Source: Burkholderia stagnalis (lineage in GTDB: Bacteria > Pseudomonadota > Gammaproteobacteria > Burkholderiales > Burkholderiaceae). From it: a stretch of DNA of 64,000 bases. Each line of letters opens with the position of its first letter. Position 1 is the first letter of the stretch. Where the stretch lies: positions 1 through 64,000 of the forward strand of contig NZ_CADESW010000024.1 of assembly GCF_902830275.1 (NCBI RefSeq). Direction: 5' to 3'. A program made the translations under genes and the position numbers. A model generated the notes under the pieces. That model saw nothing but the letters and a program-made list of their open reading frames with translations. It did no database searches and was not told the origin of the DNA. Shown here in pieces: positions 26,506 to 35,974 of this stretch.

Positions 26506-28305
26506 TCAGGCGACCTTGAACTGACCGACCGTCGCCGCGAGCTGGTGCGCCTGCGTCTGCAGCGCCGATGCCGCGGCCGTCGACTGTTCGACCAGCGCCG
26601 CGTTCTGCTGCACCATCTCGTCGAGCTGCGTGACCGCGCGGTTGACTTCCTGAATCCCGCGGGTCTGCTCGTTCGCCGCGTGGGTGATCTCGGAGATGAT
26701 CGTCGTCACGTTCGCGACGTTGGTGACGATCTCGCTCATCGTCTCGCCGGCCTGGCGCACCTGCCCGGACCCGGCCTCGACGCTCGCAACCGTCGATTCG
26801 ACCAGCACCTTCACCTCGCGCGCGGCCTGCGCGCTGCGCTGCGCGAGGCTGCGCACTTCCTGCGCGACCACCGCGAAGCCGCGGCCCTGCTCGCCCGCGC
26901 GCGCCGCCTCGACGGCCGCGTTCAGCGCGAGGATGTTGGTCTGGAACGCGATGCCGTCGATCACCCCGATGATGTCGCCGATCCGGCCCGACGCTTCCTC
27001 GATCTTCTCCATCGTCGAAACCACGTCCGACACGACCACGCCGCCGTGCGACGCGATCTTCGACGCGGCAGCCGCCCGTTCGTCGGCCTGGCCCGCCGCC
27101 GCGGCCGATTGGCCGACAGTCGCAGTGATTTCCTCCATCGACGCGGCCGTTTCCTCGAGGCTCGCGGCCGCAGCCTCGGTGCGCGACGACAAATCCTGGT
27201 TGCCGGCCGCGATCTCGTTGGCCGCCGTGCGCACCGATTCGCTCGCGTCGCGGATCTGCTGCATCACCTGCTGCAGCTTGTTCACGAAGCTGTTGAACGA
27301 GCGGGCGATGTCCGCCACTTCGTCGCGGCCTTCGTCGGGCAGGCGCTGCGTCAGGTCGCCGTCACCGGAACCGATCGCGGCCATCGCATCGCGCACCTGC
27401 GACAGGCGGCGGAACGCGGTCGCGGTGACCGCGCCGATGATCAGCGCCGCCAGCGCGATGATGACGACGAGCGTGACGACCGCCGTGACCAGGAACGAAC
27501 GCATCGCCGCGGTCGCTTCGCTCTTGTCGAGCGCGACGAGCACGAACCAGTCGGTGCCGGGCACCGGCTGCCCACGGACGAGCTTGTGCGCGCCGGCGGC
27601 GTTCACCTCGAGGGGCGCGCTGCCCGACGCGATCGAGGCCGGGCTGACGCCGCCGAGATCGGCCGACACCTCGGCCACGGGCTTGAGCGTGAGCTTCGGG
27701 TCGGCATGCGCGACGATATGGCCCGCGCTGTCGATCAGCATGCCGAAGCTGGCCGGCGTCGGATGGATCGCCTTGACGTTCGCGATCACCGTATCCATCG
27801 CAACGTCCGCCGCCACGACCGCCTTGAGCACGCCGTCGCGCACCACGGGCGCTGCGAACGTGACGACCAGCTTGCCCGTGCCCGCATCGATGTAAGGCGG
27901 CGTGACGACCGGCTTGCCGGCCTGCGCGGCCTGCTTGAACCACGGCCGCCCGGTCGGGTCGTAGTCGGCCGGGATGCCGGTCGGGTCGGTGAACTTGAAC
28001 GCCTTGTCCGCGTAGCCGACGTAGACGTTGATGAAGCCGCCGGCCGCGGCGATCTGCTTGAGCGCCGGCATCGCGTCGGGCGACAGCGTCGCGTCCTGCA
28101 GCGAGTCGATCATCTTCGATTTCGATGCGACCCACTCGCCGATCGCGCTCGCGTACAGGCTCGACGTGGACGACAGGCTGCTGTCGATATCGCCATCGCT
28201 GTACGTCTTCGCGACGATGGCGTTGATCAGGGCGCTCGCGACGAGCGCAAACGTGACGATGGCGACACTCACGGCAATAATCCGTGCGCGGATGGACGAG
28301 AACAT
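26506..28305 (-). CDS. methyl-accepting chemotaxis protein with a double Cache sensor
   Basis: 599 residues. TM1 at about 10-32, a periplasmic dCache_1-type sensor (FINVYVGYADKAFKF, DYDPTGRPWFKQAAQAGK), TM2 near 280-305, HAMP domain, then the cytoplasmic signalling hairpin whose tip contains GIAFQTNILALNAAVEAARA. dCache receptors commonly bind amino acids or other small ligands. No CheR-tether pentapeptide at the C-terminus. The start at 28305 (MFSSIRARIIAVS) fits TM1. Separately transcribed; ligand unknown. Confidence 0.95.
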   Translation of the reverse strand: MFSSIRARIIAVSVAIVTFALVASALINAIVAKTYSDGDIDSSLSSTSSLYASAIGEWVASKSKMIDSLQDATLSPDAMPALKQIAAAGGFINVYVGYADKAFKFTDPTGIPADYDPTGRPWFKQAAQAGKPVVTPPYIDAGTGKLVVTFAAPVVRDGVLKAVVAADVAMDTVIANVKAIHPTPASFGMLIDSAGHIVAHADPKLTLKPVAEVSADLGGVSPASIASGSAPLEVNAAGAHKLVRGQPVPGTDWFVLVALDKSEATAAMRSFLVTAVVTLVVIIALAALIIGAVTATAFRRLSQVRDAMAAIGSGDGDLTQRLPDEGRDEVADIARSFNSFVNKLQQVMQQIRDASESVRTAANEIAAGNQDLSSRTEAAAASLEETAASMEEITATVGQSAAAAGQADERAAAASKIASHGGVVVSDVVSTMEKIEEASGRIGDIIGVIDGIAFQTNILALNAAVEAARAGEQGRGFAVVAQEVRSLAQRSAQAAREVKVLVESTVASVEAGSGQVRQAGETMSEIVTNVANVTTIISEITHAANEQTRGIQEVNRAVTQLDEMVQQNAALVEQSTAAASALQTQAHQLAATVGQFKVA

Positions 28306-28523
28306 GGCAACGACTCTGGTGGGGAGCGCGAACGCAAGATGGATGAATTCCCCGTGTAAACGGCGCGTCCGGCGCTTTCTTGAGGGGCGCGTGCACAAGA
28401 TTGATGCATTGACGGCGCCCGCGCAAATCGGGGCCCGAGCTGCCGCGCATCGAGCGGCCGGGCACGGCCCGGCGCGGCGATGCAACGCCGTCAGCACATT
28501 GTCAGAACAACGTCAGCACAACG

Positions 28524-29510
28524 TCAGACCATCGTCAGCACGGCCGCGCCCGACACGCGTCCGGCGCGCAGGTCGTCGAGCGCCCGGTTCGCATCGGCGA
28601 GCGGGTAGCGCGTCGTCTCGATGTCGAGCGGGATCCGCCCCGCCAGCGCCATGAACGCGTCGCCGTCCGCGCGGGTCAGGTTCGCGACCGACAGCAGCCG
28701 GCGCTCCTCCCACAGCAGCGCATACGGGAACGACGGGATATCCGTCATGTGAATACCGGCGCAGACGACGGTGCCGCCCTTCTCCACCGCGCCGAGCGCG
28801 AGCGGCACGAGCGCGCCGACCGGCGCGAAGATCAGCGCCGCGTCGAGCGGCTCCGGCGCCGGCTCATCGCTGCCGCCGGCCCAGCATGCGCCCAGGCGCA
28901 ACGCGAGCTGCTGCGCGACGGTGTCGCCCGGCCGCGTGAACGCGTACACGCGGCGGCCCTGATGCCGCGCGACCTGCGCGACGATGTGCGCGGCCGCGCC
29001 GAATCCGTACAGGCCGAGGCGCCGCGCGTCACCGGCCAGCGTCAACGCGCGGTAGCCGATTAGCCCCGCGCACAGCAGCGGCGCGGCCTGGACGTCGTCG
29101 TAGCCCGGCGGCAGGCGCAGGCAGAAGCGCGCGTCGGCGACCGTGCGTTCCGCATAGCCGCCGTCGAGCGTATAGCCGGTGAAGCCCGGCGTGTCGCACA
29201 GGTTCTCGCGGCCGCTCGCGCAGAACGCGCAATGGCCGCAGGTATGGCCGAGCCACGGCACGCCGACGCGCTCGCCGATCGCGAAGCCGCTCGTACCGTG
29301 GCCCAGCGCCGCGACGGTGCCGACGATCTCGTGACCGGGAATTACCGGGCGCTTCGGTGCGCGCAGGTCGCCGTCGACCACGTGCAGATCGGTGCGGCAG
29401 ACGCCGCACGCGCGGACGTCGATCAGAAGCTGGCCCGGCCCCGGCGACGGATCGGGCAGCTCGCGCAGCGTCAGGTGCGGCGAATGGCCGTCATAGACGC
29501 TGGCTCGCAT
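28524..29510 (-). CDS. zinc-dependent alcohol dehydrogenase
   Basis: 328 residues, medium-chain dehydrogenase. Catalytic zinc Cys38 is in RACGVCRTDLHVVDGD and the His in IPGHEIVG. The structural zinc cluster CGHCAFCASGRENLC is complete. The dinucleotide site LYGFGAAAHIVAQ lies in the C-terminal half. Resembles AdhA-type enzymes oxidising primary alcohols. The start lies inside the end of the DUF3562 gene (20-base overlap), so the two are likely one transcript. Confidence 0.93.
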   Translation of the reverse strand: MRASVYDGHSPHLTLRELPDPSPGPGQLLIDVRACGVCRTDLHVVDGDLRAPKRPVIPGHEIVGTVAALGHGTSGFAIGERVGVPWLGHTCGHCAFCASGRENLCDTPGFTGYTLDGGYAERTVADARFCLRLPPGYDDVQAAPLLCAGLIGYRALTLAGDARRLGLYGFGAAAHIVAQVARHQGRRVYAFTRPGDTVAQQLALRLGACWAGGSDEPAPEPLDAALIFAPVGALVPLALGAVEKGGTVVCAGIHMTDIPSFPYALLWEERRLLSVANLTRADGDAFMALAGRIPLDIETTRYPLADANRALDDLRAGRVSGAAVLTMV

Positions 29511-29772
29511 GCCGGGTGGGCTCCGTGGATGTGTGGCCGGGCGGCGCGTTGTCCGCCTGCCGGCCGTGATCGGCCTGCGCGGCCTGCTCGTCGAGCTTGC
29601 GCATCCGGTCGCGCAGGTGACGGATCGCAAATACGTGAACGTAGTCGTGCACGCGGGCATCGGCGGCCAGCGCGCGCACCTCGTCGTCGATCATCGTGCG
29701 CAACTGGTCTTCGCTGATCGCGCGCTGCGCGGCGAATTCCTTGAGGGATTCCAGCAAATTATCCCGGGACAT
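29491..29772 (-). CDS. DUF3562-family small protein
   Basis: 93 residues. ISEDQLRTMIDDEVRALAAD followed by ARVHDYVHVFAIRHLRD is the DUF3562 pattern, a short helical protein found mostly in Burkholderiales. Its role is unknown. It overlaps the alcohol dehydrogenase start by 20 bases, in a different frame. GGAGTCC precedes the ATG. Confidence 0.8.
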   Translation of the reverse strand: MSRDNLLESLKEFAAQRAISEDQLRTMIDDEVRALAADARVHDYVHVFAIRHLRDRMRKLDEQAAQADHGRQADNAPPGHTSTEPTRHASQRL

Positions 29773-30462
29773 CGACGGACTCCTTACAGTCGAGGCAAGC
29801 AGAGAGAGAGGGATCTATTGGCAGCGTATAGACAGACAGGCGATGCGACGGACGCTGCATCGCCGCGCCCTTGCGCTGCGTCAACGACGCGGCACGATGC
29901 ACGGGCATCGGGCATCGGGCATCGGGCGTCGCGACCCGAGAAGAATCGGCAGCGGCCGGGCTGGTGCGGACTTGCGCCGCACGGGCAATTCGATGAAAGA
30001 CGCACTTACCCCGAAAGCGCGGCGCCGACGCGCTGGCACGTCATGGACATGCATCAGCGGTCGGCGTAACAGCCAAAGTAGACCGGACGACACGCATCGT
30101 CAAGCCGCTCGACCTTTGTATCGTTCGTTGAAAAACGACCGGCCGGCGCCGCGCTTCCCGCCGCCATGCAGCGATGCCGCAGGTACGCGCAGGCATCGGG
30201 CGACGGCCCGCTTCGGGTAAACAACGAGCGTCGCATGCCGTGCGCGCCGCGCCCCGCCACACCGCGCGCGGCCGTCGATCGGCCGCGCGCGTGTCAGGAA
30301 ATTCCTATGGCGCGGCGGATTTCCTGACGCCGACTTCAGCGTGCCCTGATTGGAAGCGCGCATTCCCCACACGATACTGATGCCATGGACAGACCGTTCA
30401 TGCCGGGCCATCGCCCAGCCGGCCGCCGAGCCGGCACGCGGGTCAGGCGGAGGAGACCACTC
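29773..30462. other. 690-base gap with a short heptamer repeat
   Basis: No supported gene. GGGCATC occurs three times in tandem at 29903-29923, followed by GGGCGTC. The last part (30280-30400) has promoter-like lower-GC sequence before the small gene at 30463. Confidence 0.5.
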
Positions 30463-30876
30463 ATGTCATCTGGCACGTTTTCGAACGGCAACGGGCAACG
30501 GCGCACGAATGCCGAACCCAAGCCGGCATCCGACGCCGCGTCGCGCGACGATCTGGAGGCGCTGCTCGCGATCGCCCGCCAGGCCGGGCTGCTCGTCACG
30601 CTCGACGGGCAGATCGGCCGGGAGAAGTACCAGAGCATCGCCGGGTCGGTGGCCGCGCTGCAGCGGTTTGCCGCGGCGCTGCGCCAGCAGGCCACGCGCG
30701 AGGCGGCCGCACCGCCGGCGCCCCGGCATGCGACGCGACGCAGCCGCGCGCGCGTGCACCGGGGCCGGCGCTTCTCGCCCTGCCGGGCCTGCCCGCTCGA
30801 GGCCGTGCGCCACCATGCACACGCGCGCCACGGCGGGCGTCAGCGGCGCAGCGCGCGGCCGGGCTGCGCGTCCTGA
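30463..30876 (+). CDS. hypothetical basic protein
   Basis: 137 residues. The first half is helical (DDLEALLAIARQAGLLVTLD, GREKYQSIAGSVAALQRFAA); the second is very rich in Arg and His with a CRAC pair, so it may bind nucleic acid or metal. GGAGGAG lies 8 bases before the ATG at 30463, favouring it over an ATG 78 bases upstream. No family recognised. Confidence 0.6.
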   Translation: MSSGTFSNGNGQRRTNAEPKPASDAASRDDLEALLAIARQAGLLVTLDGQIGREKYQSIAGSVAALQRFAAALRQQATREAAAPPAPRHATRRSRARVHRGRRFSPCRACPLEAVRHHAHARHGGRQRRSARPGCAS

Positions 30877-30948
30877 GCGCCTACGCGGCCGGCGCGCCAA
30901 GAGGCGCACCGCTTCAGCGCCTCGCCGGCTCGGGCGACGCTCGCCCGC

Positions 30949-32805
30949 TCATTCTCCGATCGGTTGCAGGTCTTCCGGCTGGCGCTGGCCCGCGGTCGTC
31001 AATTCGCTGCACAGGCCTTGTACGACAATTTCCGCGTCGACCGTTTGCCTCGACAAGATGCCGGATCTCGGCAACACGTTGGTGTAGTAATGCGCGCCCT
31101 CCACCACGAATCCCGTCGCCCACATCCGCGAATGCGGCACGCCGCCGCGATCCTTGACGCGCAAGTCTTCGGCGATGTCGATCCCGCCCGGGTGATAGTC
31201 GCCGTTCATCAGCGGCCGGATCATCCCGCGCTTCAGCAGGCTGGCCGACAGCGTCGACGAATCGGTGAGCGGCGAGTATCGGTCCGATCGGGCCGCGATG
31301 ACCACGTCGACAGCCGTGCGCTCCTCGTAGGCTTCATGCTCGACACACACCCGGTACGTCCAGTCGTCGCCGGTTTCGACGCGCGTGCGGGAGCCGCCCG
31401 CCACCTGAAGGATGCCGGCCTCGAACAGCGCGAGCCATTCCTCGTTGCGCCGTAGCGGCGGCCCGAACGAAATCCGGTTGATGATCGGGTTGAATTCCTC
31501 GATGAAGTATCGGTGCGACTCCGCCGACATGCCGTTGAATTCCACCGTGGCGCGCAACGCGTCACGCGCGTCGCGCAGCACGTCGGTCGCGGCCTTGTAC
31601 CCGCTCGCGCAGTTGCCCCGGTACGCTTCCTGGAGATCTCGCTTCATCGCGTCGATGAACCATTGCCGAAACGCATCCGGCCGCTCGAACGTACGCTCGC
31701 GTATCGGCCACAGGATGGCGTGAACGATCCGCACTTCCTCCGCCGTCGGTTCGAACCCGGCCGGATCGACTTCCGCACCGCCTTCGGCGATGCGATAGGC
31801 CAGGGCCATTTCCTTGACGATCAGCGGAAGGACTTCCCGCGAGAAGTCGATGCCGGAACGCCCTGCCGCAATGGCGCGCCTGCGCAATTCGTCGGCCGCC
31901 TGCGGCGTGTAGAACCGGCACGCGTACTGCCCTTTCTGCCCCTTCTGATTGACGCCGCGCGCCGCGAAAGGCAGCGTGTGGCGCGACCCGAGCCAAATCC
32001 TCGGCTCGTGTCCCGACGGCACGTAAACCAGCCGATCGCCCGCCGTGCGATACGTGCCGCCACGGCCGATGGTCAGCGCCGACACGACGTCGTGGGCCGT
32101 CAGCCCCAGCCCCCGCACCGCGACGCGCGCGCCCGCATCGATCGCATCGAGCTTTTCCACCGGATACGGCGCTGCGACATAGGCGAGGTGCGGATTGAAC
32201 GAACGCCCGGCCAGTGCGAATGCCGCCAGCTTCCTGTCCTCGTCGTCGGACGCCCGCGTGCCGTGCCCCGTCGCGAGCACGACGAACTGCGCGGCGATCG
32301 CGTCGGCGCGATCCAGATCGATCGCGTAGCCGCCCGCAGCCGGTCGAATGTCGATCGCCCTGGCGCGAACGTGACGGACCGCGATATTGGCCGGAAGCGC
32401 CGCCAGCACCTCGCGCCCGAATGCGGCGAGATACTTTCCGAGCAGGCTGCGCGGCAAATGGTGGCGCTCGGTCAGCTGCTCGCCGCCAGGCGCGACCTCG
32501 ATCTGATACCCATCCGCGAAACGCCGGTATCCCTGGCGCTCGGCCCAATGCAGGAACGACGGCTTCGCGTCGCCGCCGACCGCGCTCACCGGCGGATACA
32601 TCGTGATCTGCGCCGCGAGCGTATTGATCATCAGATGCCCGGCCTGCGCCGCGGAGTGCGCCCCCTCGCCGAGATCGCCCGGGTCGATCACCACGACCTC
32701 CAGGCGGACGTGGTCGGGAATGCTTTCCCGATATTCCAGCAGCCGCTCCAATATAGACAAGGCGCGTGGTCCGCCGCCGACGATCGCAAGCCGCAAACTC
32801 GCCAT
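30949..32805 (-). CDS. FAD/NAD(P)-binding oxidoreductase of the cluster
   Basis: 618 residues. N-terminal dinucleotide fold LAIVGGGPRALSILERLL (GxGxxG type), then FVVLATGHGTRAS, a segment seen in flavin monooxygenase-like proteins, and a second nucleotide-binding region RVAVRGLGLTAHDVVSALT. Fits the NAD_binding_9 family of large flavoproteins, many from secondary-metabolite loci. AAGGAG lies 6 bases before the ATG. It follows the PhyH gene by 90 bases on the same strand. It may oxidise or N-hydroxylate the cluster's product; the substrate is unknown. Confidence 0.85.
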   Translation of the reverse strand: MASLRLAIVGGGPRALSILERLLEYRESIPDHVRLEVVVIDPGDLGEGAHSAAQAGHLMINTLAAQITMYPPVSAVGGDAKPSFLHWAERQGYRRFADGYQIEVAPGGEQLTERHHLPRSLLGKYLAAFGREVLAALPANIAVRHVRARAIDIRPAAGGYAIDLDRADAIAAQFVVLATGHGTRASDDEDRKLAAFALAGRSFNPHLAYVAAPYPVEKLDAIDAGARVAVRGLGLTAHDVVSALTIGRGGTYRTAGDRLVYVPSGHEPRIWLGSRHTLPFAARGVNQKGQKGQYACRFYTPQAADELRRRAIAAGRSGIDFSREVLPLIVKEMALAYRIAEGGAEVDPAGFEPTAEEVRIVHAILWPIRERTFERPDAFRQWFIDAMKRDLQEAYRGNCASGYKAATDVLRDARDALRATVEFNGMSAESHRYFIEEFNPIINRISFGPPLRRNEEWLALFEAGILQVAGGSRTRVETGDDWTYRVCVEHEAYEERTAVDVVIAARSDRYSPLTDSSTLSASLLKRGMIRPLMNGDYHPGGIDIAEDLRVKDRGGVPHSRMWATGFVVEGAHYYTNVLPRSGILSRQTVDAEIVVQGLCSELTTAGQRQPEDLQPIGE

Positions 32806-32895
32806 ATGGCACTCCTTGGTGCACTGTGGCCCAGAATTCCGCGCAACGCCGGCATGGTGTTGCGCGCCCGGCGTCAACCCGCGGGCAGACCCGCG

Positions 32896-33741
32896 TCAGT
32901 CGCTGCCCGAGAGCGACGCATGGCCGCGCGGCGCATCGCCGACGTCCAGCAGGCGTCGCGTGCCCTCGGCAACGGGCGTGAAATCCCTCGCCGCGATGAA
33001 TTCCGGCCTCGGCCGCGCCGACGGGGGCAGCACATTCTCGACGCTGTTGTACGTGATGTAGAGCATGGTCCGGTCGTAAGGCGACATGTTCGCGGACGAC
33101 GCGTGATAGACGTTCGGATGGAAGAACATCACCGAGCCGCGCTTGAGTTTCGGCACCGTGACGCCGTGCGCGTCCGCGAGTTCGGCAATCAGCTTGCGAT
33201 TGGCCTTGTACTTCATCTCCGCGCCGAAATACTGCTGCCAGTCGTCGCCGCCGTTGTCGCGCACCTCGACCGGATACTCGCCCCCACGGTGCGAGCCCGG
33301 GATGAACATCAGCGGCCCGTTGAATTCGTAGATGTCGTCGAGCGTGATGCACGCCGTCACCGCGCGCGGCGCCTGCATCTGGTCGGCATCGCGCCAGAAC
33401 GTGAAGTCCTGATGCCACTCCCAGCGCTCGCCGATGAAAGCCAGCTTCGCATTGATCTTGAACTGGTGAACGTACACCCGGCTCCCCAACAGCTGCTCGG
33501 CCGGCCGGATCAATTGCGGCACGCGGATCAATTCCGAGAACACCGGGTTGCGCAGATGAGAACCGTTGACCGCGCGCGGGCGCTCGGTTCCGTCTTCGGC
33601 GACCAGCCCCACTCGATCCTCTCCCAGCTCGCGCATGGCCTCGTGTTTCAAAAGCGCCATCTCCTCCCGCGTGAAATCGTCGTCGACGATCAGCAGCCCG
33701 TCGTCCTCATATCTTCCAATCTGGGCCTGGGTCAGTTCCAT
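32896..33741 (-). CDS. PhyH/EctD-like Fe(II)/2-oxoglutarate hydroxylase
   Basis: 281 residues, phytanoyl-CoA dioxygenase family. The iron triad is complete: His110 and Asp112 in RWEWHQDF and His213 in VYHASSANM, with Arg224 (SPYDRTML) for 2-oxoglutarate. The GPLMFIPGSHR segment resembles ectoine hydroxylase and other free amino-acid hydroxylases. GGAGAG lies 5 bases before the ATG at 33741. It is transcribed away from the adenylation gene from a shared 430-base region, so it is likely co-regulated. Probably hydroxylates an amino acid in the pathway; inference. Confidence 0.88.
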   Translation of the reverse strand: MELTQAQIGRYEDDGLLIVDDDFTREEMALLKHEAMRELGEDRVGLVAEDGTERPRAVNGSHLRNPVFSELIRVPQLIRPAEQLLGSRVYVHQFKINAKLAFIGERWEWHQDFTFWRDADQMQAPRAVTACITLDDIYEFNGPLMFIPGSHRGGEYPVEVRDNGGDDWQQYFGAEMKYKANRKLIAELADAHGVTVPKLKRGSVMFFHPNVYHASSANMSPYDRTMLYITYNSVENVLPPSARPRPEFIAARDFTPVAEGTRRLLDVGDAPRGHASLSGSD

Positions 33742-34043
33742 AAGATCTCTCCGTGGGAAGCTTCTCTTGATGACGGTTTCATAACGGCGGGAGTGATGCA
33801 GCCGGGCATGATTGCGCCCGATCGCCCGGCGGTATTTAAAACGCGCTTTCACGAAGACAACATGCGGCCTTTGCGAAAGCGCCTCTTGAATCAGACTCGG
33901 AACACTATGAAGGCAACGATATTGCCCGGGCAACCTGTAAGAAATTTCACTTGAATTTTCGCGCATCCCGTTTCACGATCAATTAGCCAAATCGAGGTAT
34001 TTAAAATAGGGGTAGATCGAAGAGAGGAACGTGACGATCAGGT

Positions 34044-34073
34044 TTGACATTAGCGCTCGCCTCGCCCTATTCT
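34044..34073 (+). promoter_or_regulatory. candidate sigma-70 promoter of the biosynthetic genes
   Basis: TTGACA, 18 bases, then TATTCT, 100 bases before the adenylation-domain start. The whole divergent region 33742-34173 is AT-rich compared with its flanks and carries GGTATTTAAAA twice (33831 and 33996), a possible regulator site. Confidence 0.5.
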
Positions 34074-34173
34074 CCGTTGAATCGCTCATTCGCCGCAAAG
34101 CTCTGGTTCGCAGTTTTATATAGCGTTGATTTACCTTGAATCAACCCGAAAAAGCGAGTAAGGAGTATTCACC

Positions 34174-35670
34174 ATGCTGCTGGAGGCATCACATCGGCAA
34201 TCCAGTCCAGGATCCCGCCGTCTCGCGGATCCATTGCTTCAGAAGCTCTGTCGCATCGCGGAGCTGAATCCTGAAAAGACCGCCGTAATCGATGCCCGCG
34301 GGTCATATAGTTATTACGATATATTCTCAAGCGGCCGGACTTTCTCCGCGGCTTTACAGAATGCCGGCATCGGCCCGAATGCAATCGTCGCGCTTTCAAT
34401 GCGCAAGGAATGCTCGTATATCGAGGCGGTAATCGGCTGCCTGCTTTCCGGTAACGCATTCCTGCCGATCGACCCGGATTATCCGCCGGAACGCAAGCGC
34501 CATATGATTGCCGATTCCGGTGCGGTGGCGGCCGCCATCAATTTCGATATGTGCACGCCTGTCGACGTTCCGATTCTCCTGGATACGCGCACGCTCCCGC
34601 CGGGCAATGCGCCTGATTTTCCGGACGAATTGCGCGCCGCCTACACGATCTATACGTCCGGCACGACGGGCCGCCCGAAAGGCGTGCCGATCGAATCAGC
34701 CGCATTGGCCGATTTCATTGCCGTCCAGGGTGCGACGCTGGCGGTCACCGGCGCGAGTCGCTTTGCGTCGATTGCGTCGATCTCGTTCGATATGTCGATC
34801 TGGGAACTGTTCATGGCGCTGTGCCATGGCGCGACCCTCGTCATGCTCGATCGCGACACCATCGTCGACGGACGAAAGCTCGGTGCGGCGCTCGACGCGC
34901 ATGCCGTCAGCCATGTGCTGATGACGCCGTCCATGTTGTCGCTGCTGCCGGCAGGCGCATATCCGGCGCTTCGCTATGTCGTCTCGGCGGGCGAAAAATG
35001 CGGTTCGCAGAACGTGAAAACCTGGTCTCCCGTGACGCATTTCTTCGATGCGTACGGCGCCACGGAAGCGACGATTTATACGACCATCGTCCGCAAGACG
35101 CCCGATACGCCGCCGGCCTGCGTCGGCCAGCCCATGGCGGGCAGCGGGATCGCCGTCATCGATTCGAACGGCCGCGAGGTAAATAACGGAGAAACCGGTG
35201 AGATCTGTATCGTCGGAAACGCGGTTTCTCGCGGGTACCACAATCGGCCGGAATTGAATGCGAACGTGTTCATCGAGCTTGACGGGAAACGGGCTTATCG
35301 CACCGGCGATATCGGCTATCTCGACGAATCGGGTTTCCTGTTCTGCAAGGGCCGCCTCGACCGGCAAGTCAAGTTCAATGGCTACCGAATCGAACTCGAA
35401 GAGATCGAGCGAGTGGCGAATGAGACGCTGCTCGTCGCCGCATCCGCCGCCGCGCTTCATACCTCCGAATCCGGAAAGACGTTCCTCTATCTTTTCGTCG
35501 TGCCGCGCGATGAAACGGATTTCAAGCCGCTCGCCTTCCGCGAGGCATTACGCAGGGTTCTGCCGATGTTCATGATGCCGAGCCGGATCTTCGCGGTTCC
35601 GGCCATGCCAGTCACTTCCAGCGGTAAAGCCGATATCTCCCGTTTAATGACCCTTGCTCACGAAAATTGA
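34174..35670 (+). CDS. stand-alone NRPS-type adenylation domain
   Basis: 498 residues, acyl/amino-acid adenylating enzyme without condensation or carrier domain. Core motifs seen: A3 YTSGTTGRPKG (about 160-170), A4 SISFDMSIWELF, A5 AYGATEATIYTT, A7 YRTGDIGYL, A8 GRLDRQVKFNGYRIELEEIE and A10 with Lys near 485. The Asp after A4 favours an alpha-amino acid. By hand alignment to GrsA the pocket reads D-M-W-M-V-A-A-I-Y-K, which I cannot assign to a substrate. AAGGAG lies 8 bases before the ATG. Expected to load the carrier protein whose gene follows after 2 bases. Confidence 0.92.
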   Translation: MLLEASHRQSSPGSRRLADPLLQKLCRIAELNPEKTAVIDARGSYSYYDIFSSGRTFSAALQNAGIGPNAIVALSMRKECSYIEAVIGCLLSGNAFLPIDPDYPPERKRHMIADSGAVAAAINFDMCTPVDVPILLDTRTLPPGNAPDFPDELRAAYTIYTSGTTGRPKGVPIESAALADFIAVQGATLAVTGASRFASIASISFDMSIWELFMALCHGATLVMLDRDTIVDGRKLGAALDAHAVSHVLMTPSMLSLLPAGAYPALRYVVSAGEKCGSQNVKTWSPVTHFFDAYGATEATIYTTIVRKTPDTPPACVGQPMAGSGIAVIDSNGREVNNGETGEICIVGNAVSRGYHNRPELNANVFIELDGKRAYRTGDIGYLDESGFLFCKGRLDRQVKFNGYRIELEEIERVANETLLVAASAAALHTSESGKTFLYLFVVPRDETDFKPLAFREALRRVLPMFMMPSRIFAVPAMPVTSSGKADISRLMTLAHEN

Positions 35671-35672
35671 AC

Positions 35673-35921
35673 ATGACCGACCTCACTGCCCCCTTGCTTG
35701 CCGACGCAACCGAGCGCATGCATGCCATCTGGCGCCGCATGCTCGATCACGACGAGTTCGGGCCGACCGACAGCTTTTTCGACGTCGGCGGCCATTCGCT
35801 GCTGATAACGGAACTGGCCATCGAAATAGAAAAGGAATTCGGCGTGAACATCCCTGCCGACGCGATATTCGATCATCAGACGATCGCCGCCCTCTGCGCA
35901 TTCGTCAGCCGCCCGCGGTAA
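35673..35921 (+). CDS. stand-alone peptidyl carrier protein
   Basis: 82 residues, acyl/peptidyl carrier fold. The phosphopantetheine site is Ser42 in DSFFDVGGHSLLITEL. It begins 2 bases after the adenylation gene stop, so the A and T functions of a minimal loading module are encoded separately. It should hold the activated amino acid as a thioester for the SyrB2-like enzyme encoded next. Confidence 0.92.
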   Translation: MTDLTAPLLADATERMHAIWRRMLDHDEFGPTDSFFDVGGHSLLITELAIEIEKEFGVNIPADAIFDHQTIAALCAFVSRPR

Positions 35922-35974
35922 CGACCGTCGCCGCCGCAACCTCTCGCCTACTGCGGATCCAGGAGATTCAAAAC

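Noticed and set aside
31513..33954. 813-codon plus-strand frame opposite the FAD oxidoreductase and PhyH genes
   Set aside because: It spans two genuine minus-strand genes and shows no domain; shadow.
35667..35672. TTG start for the carrier protein overlapping the adenylation stop
   Set aside because: An ATG six bases downstream is the more likely start.
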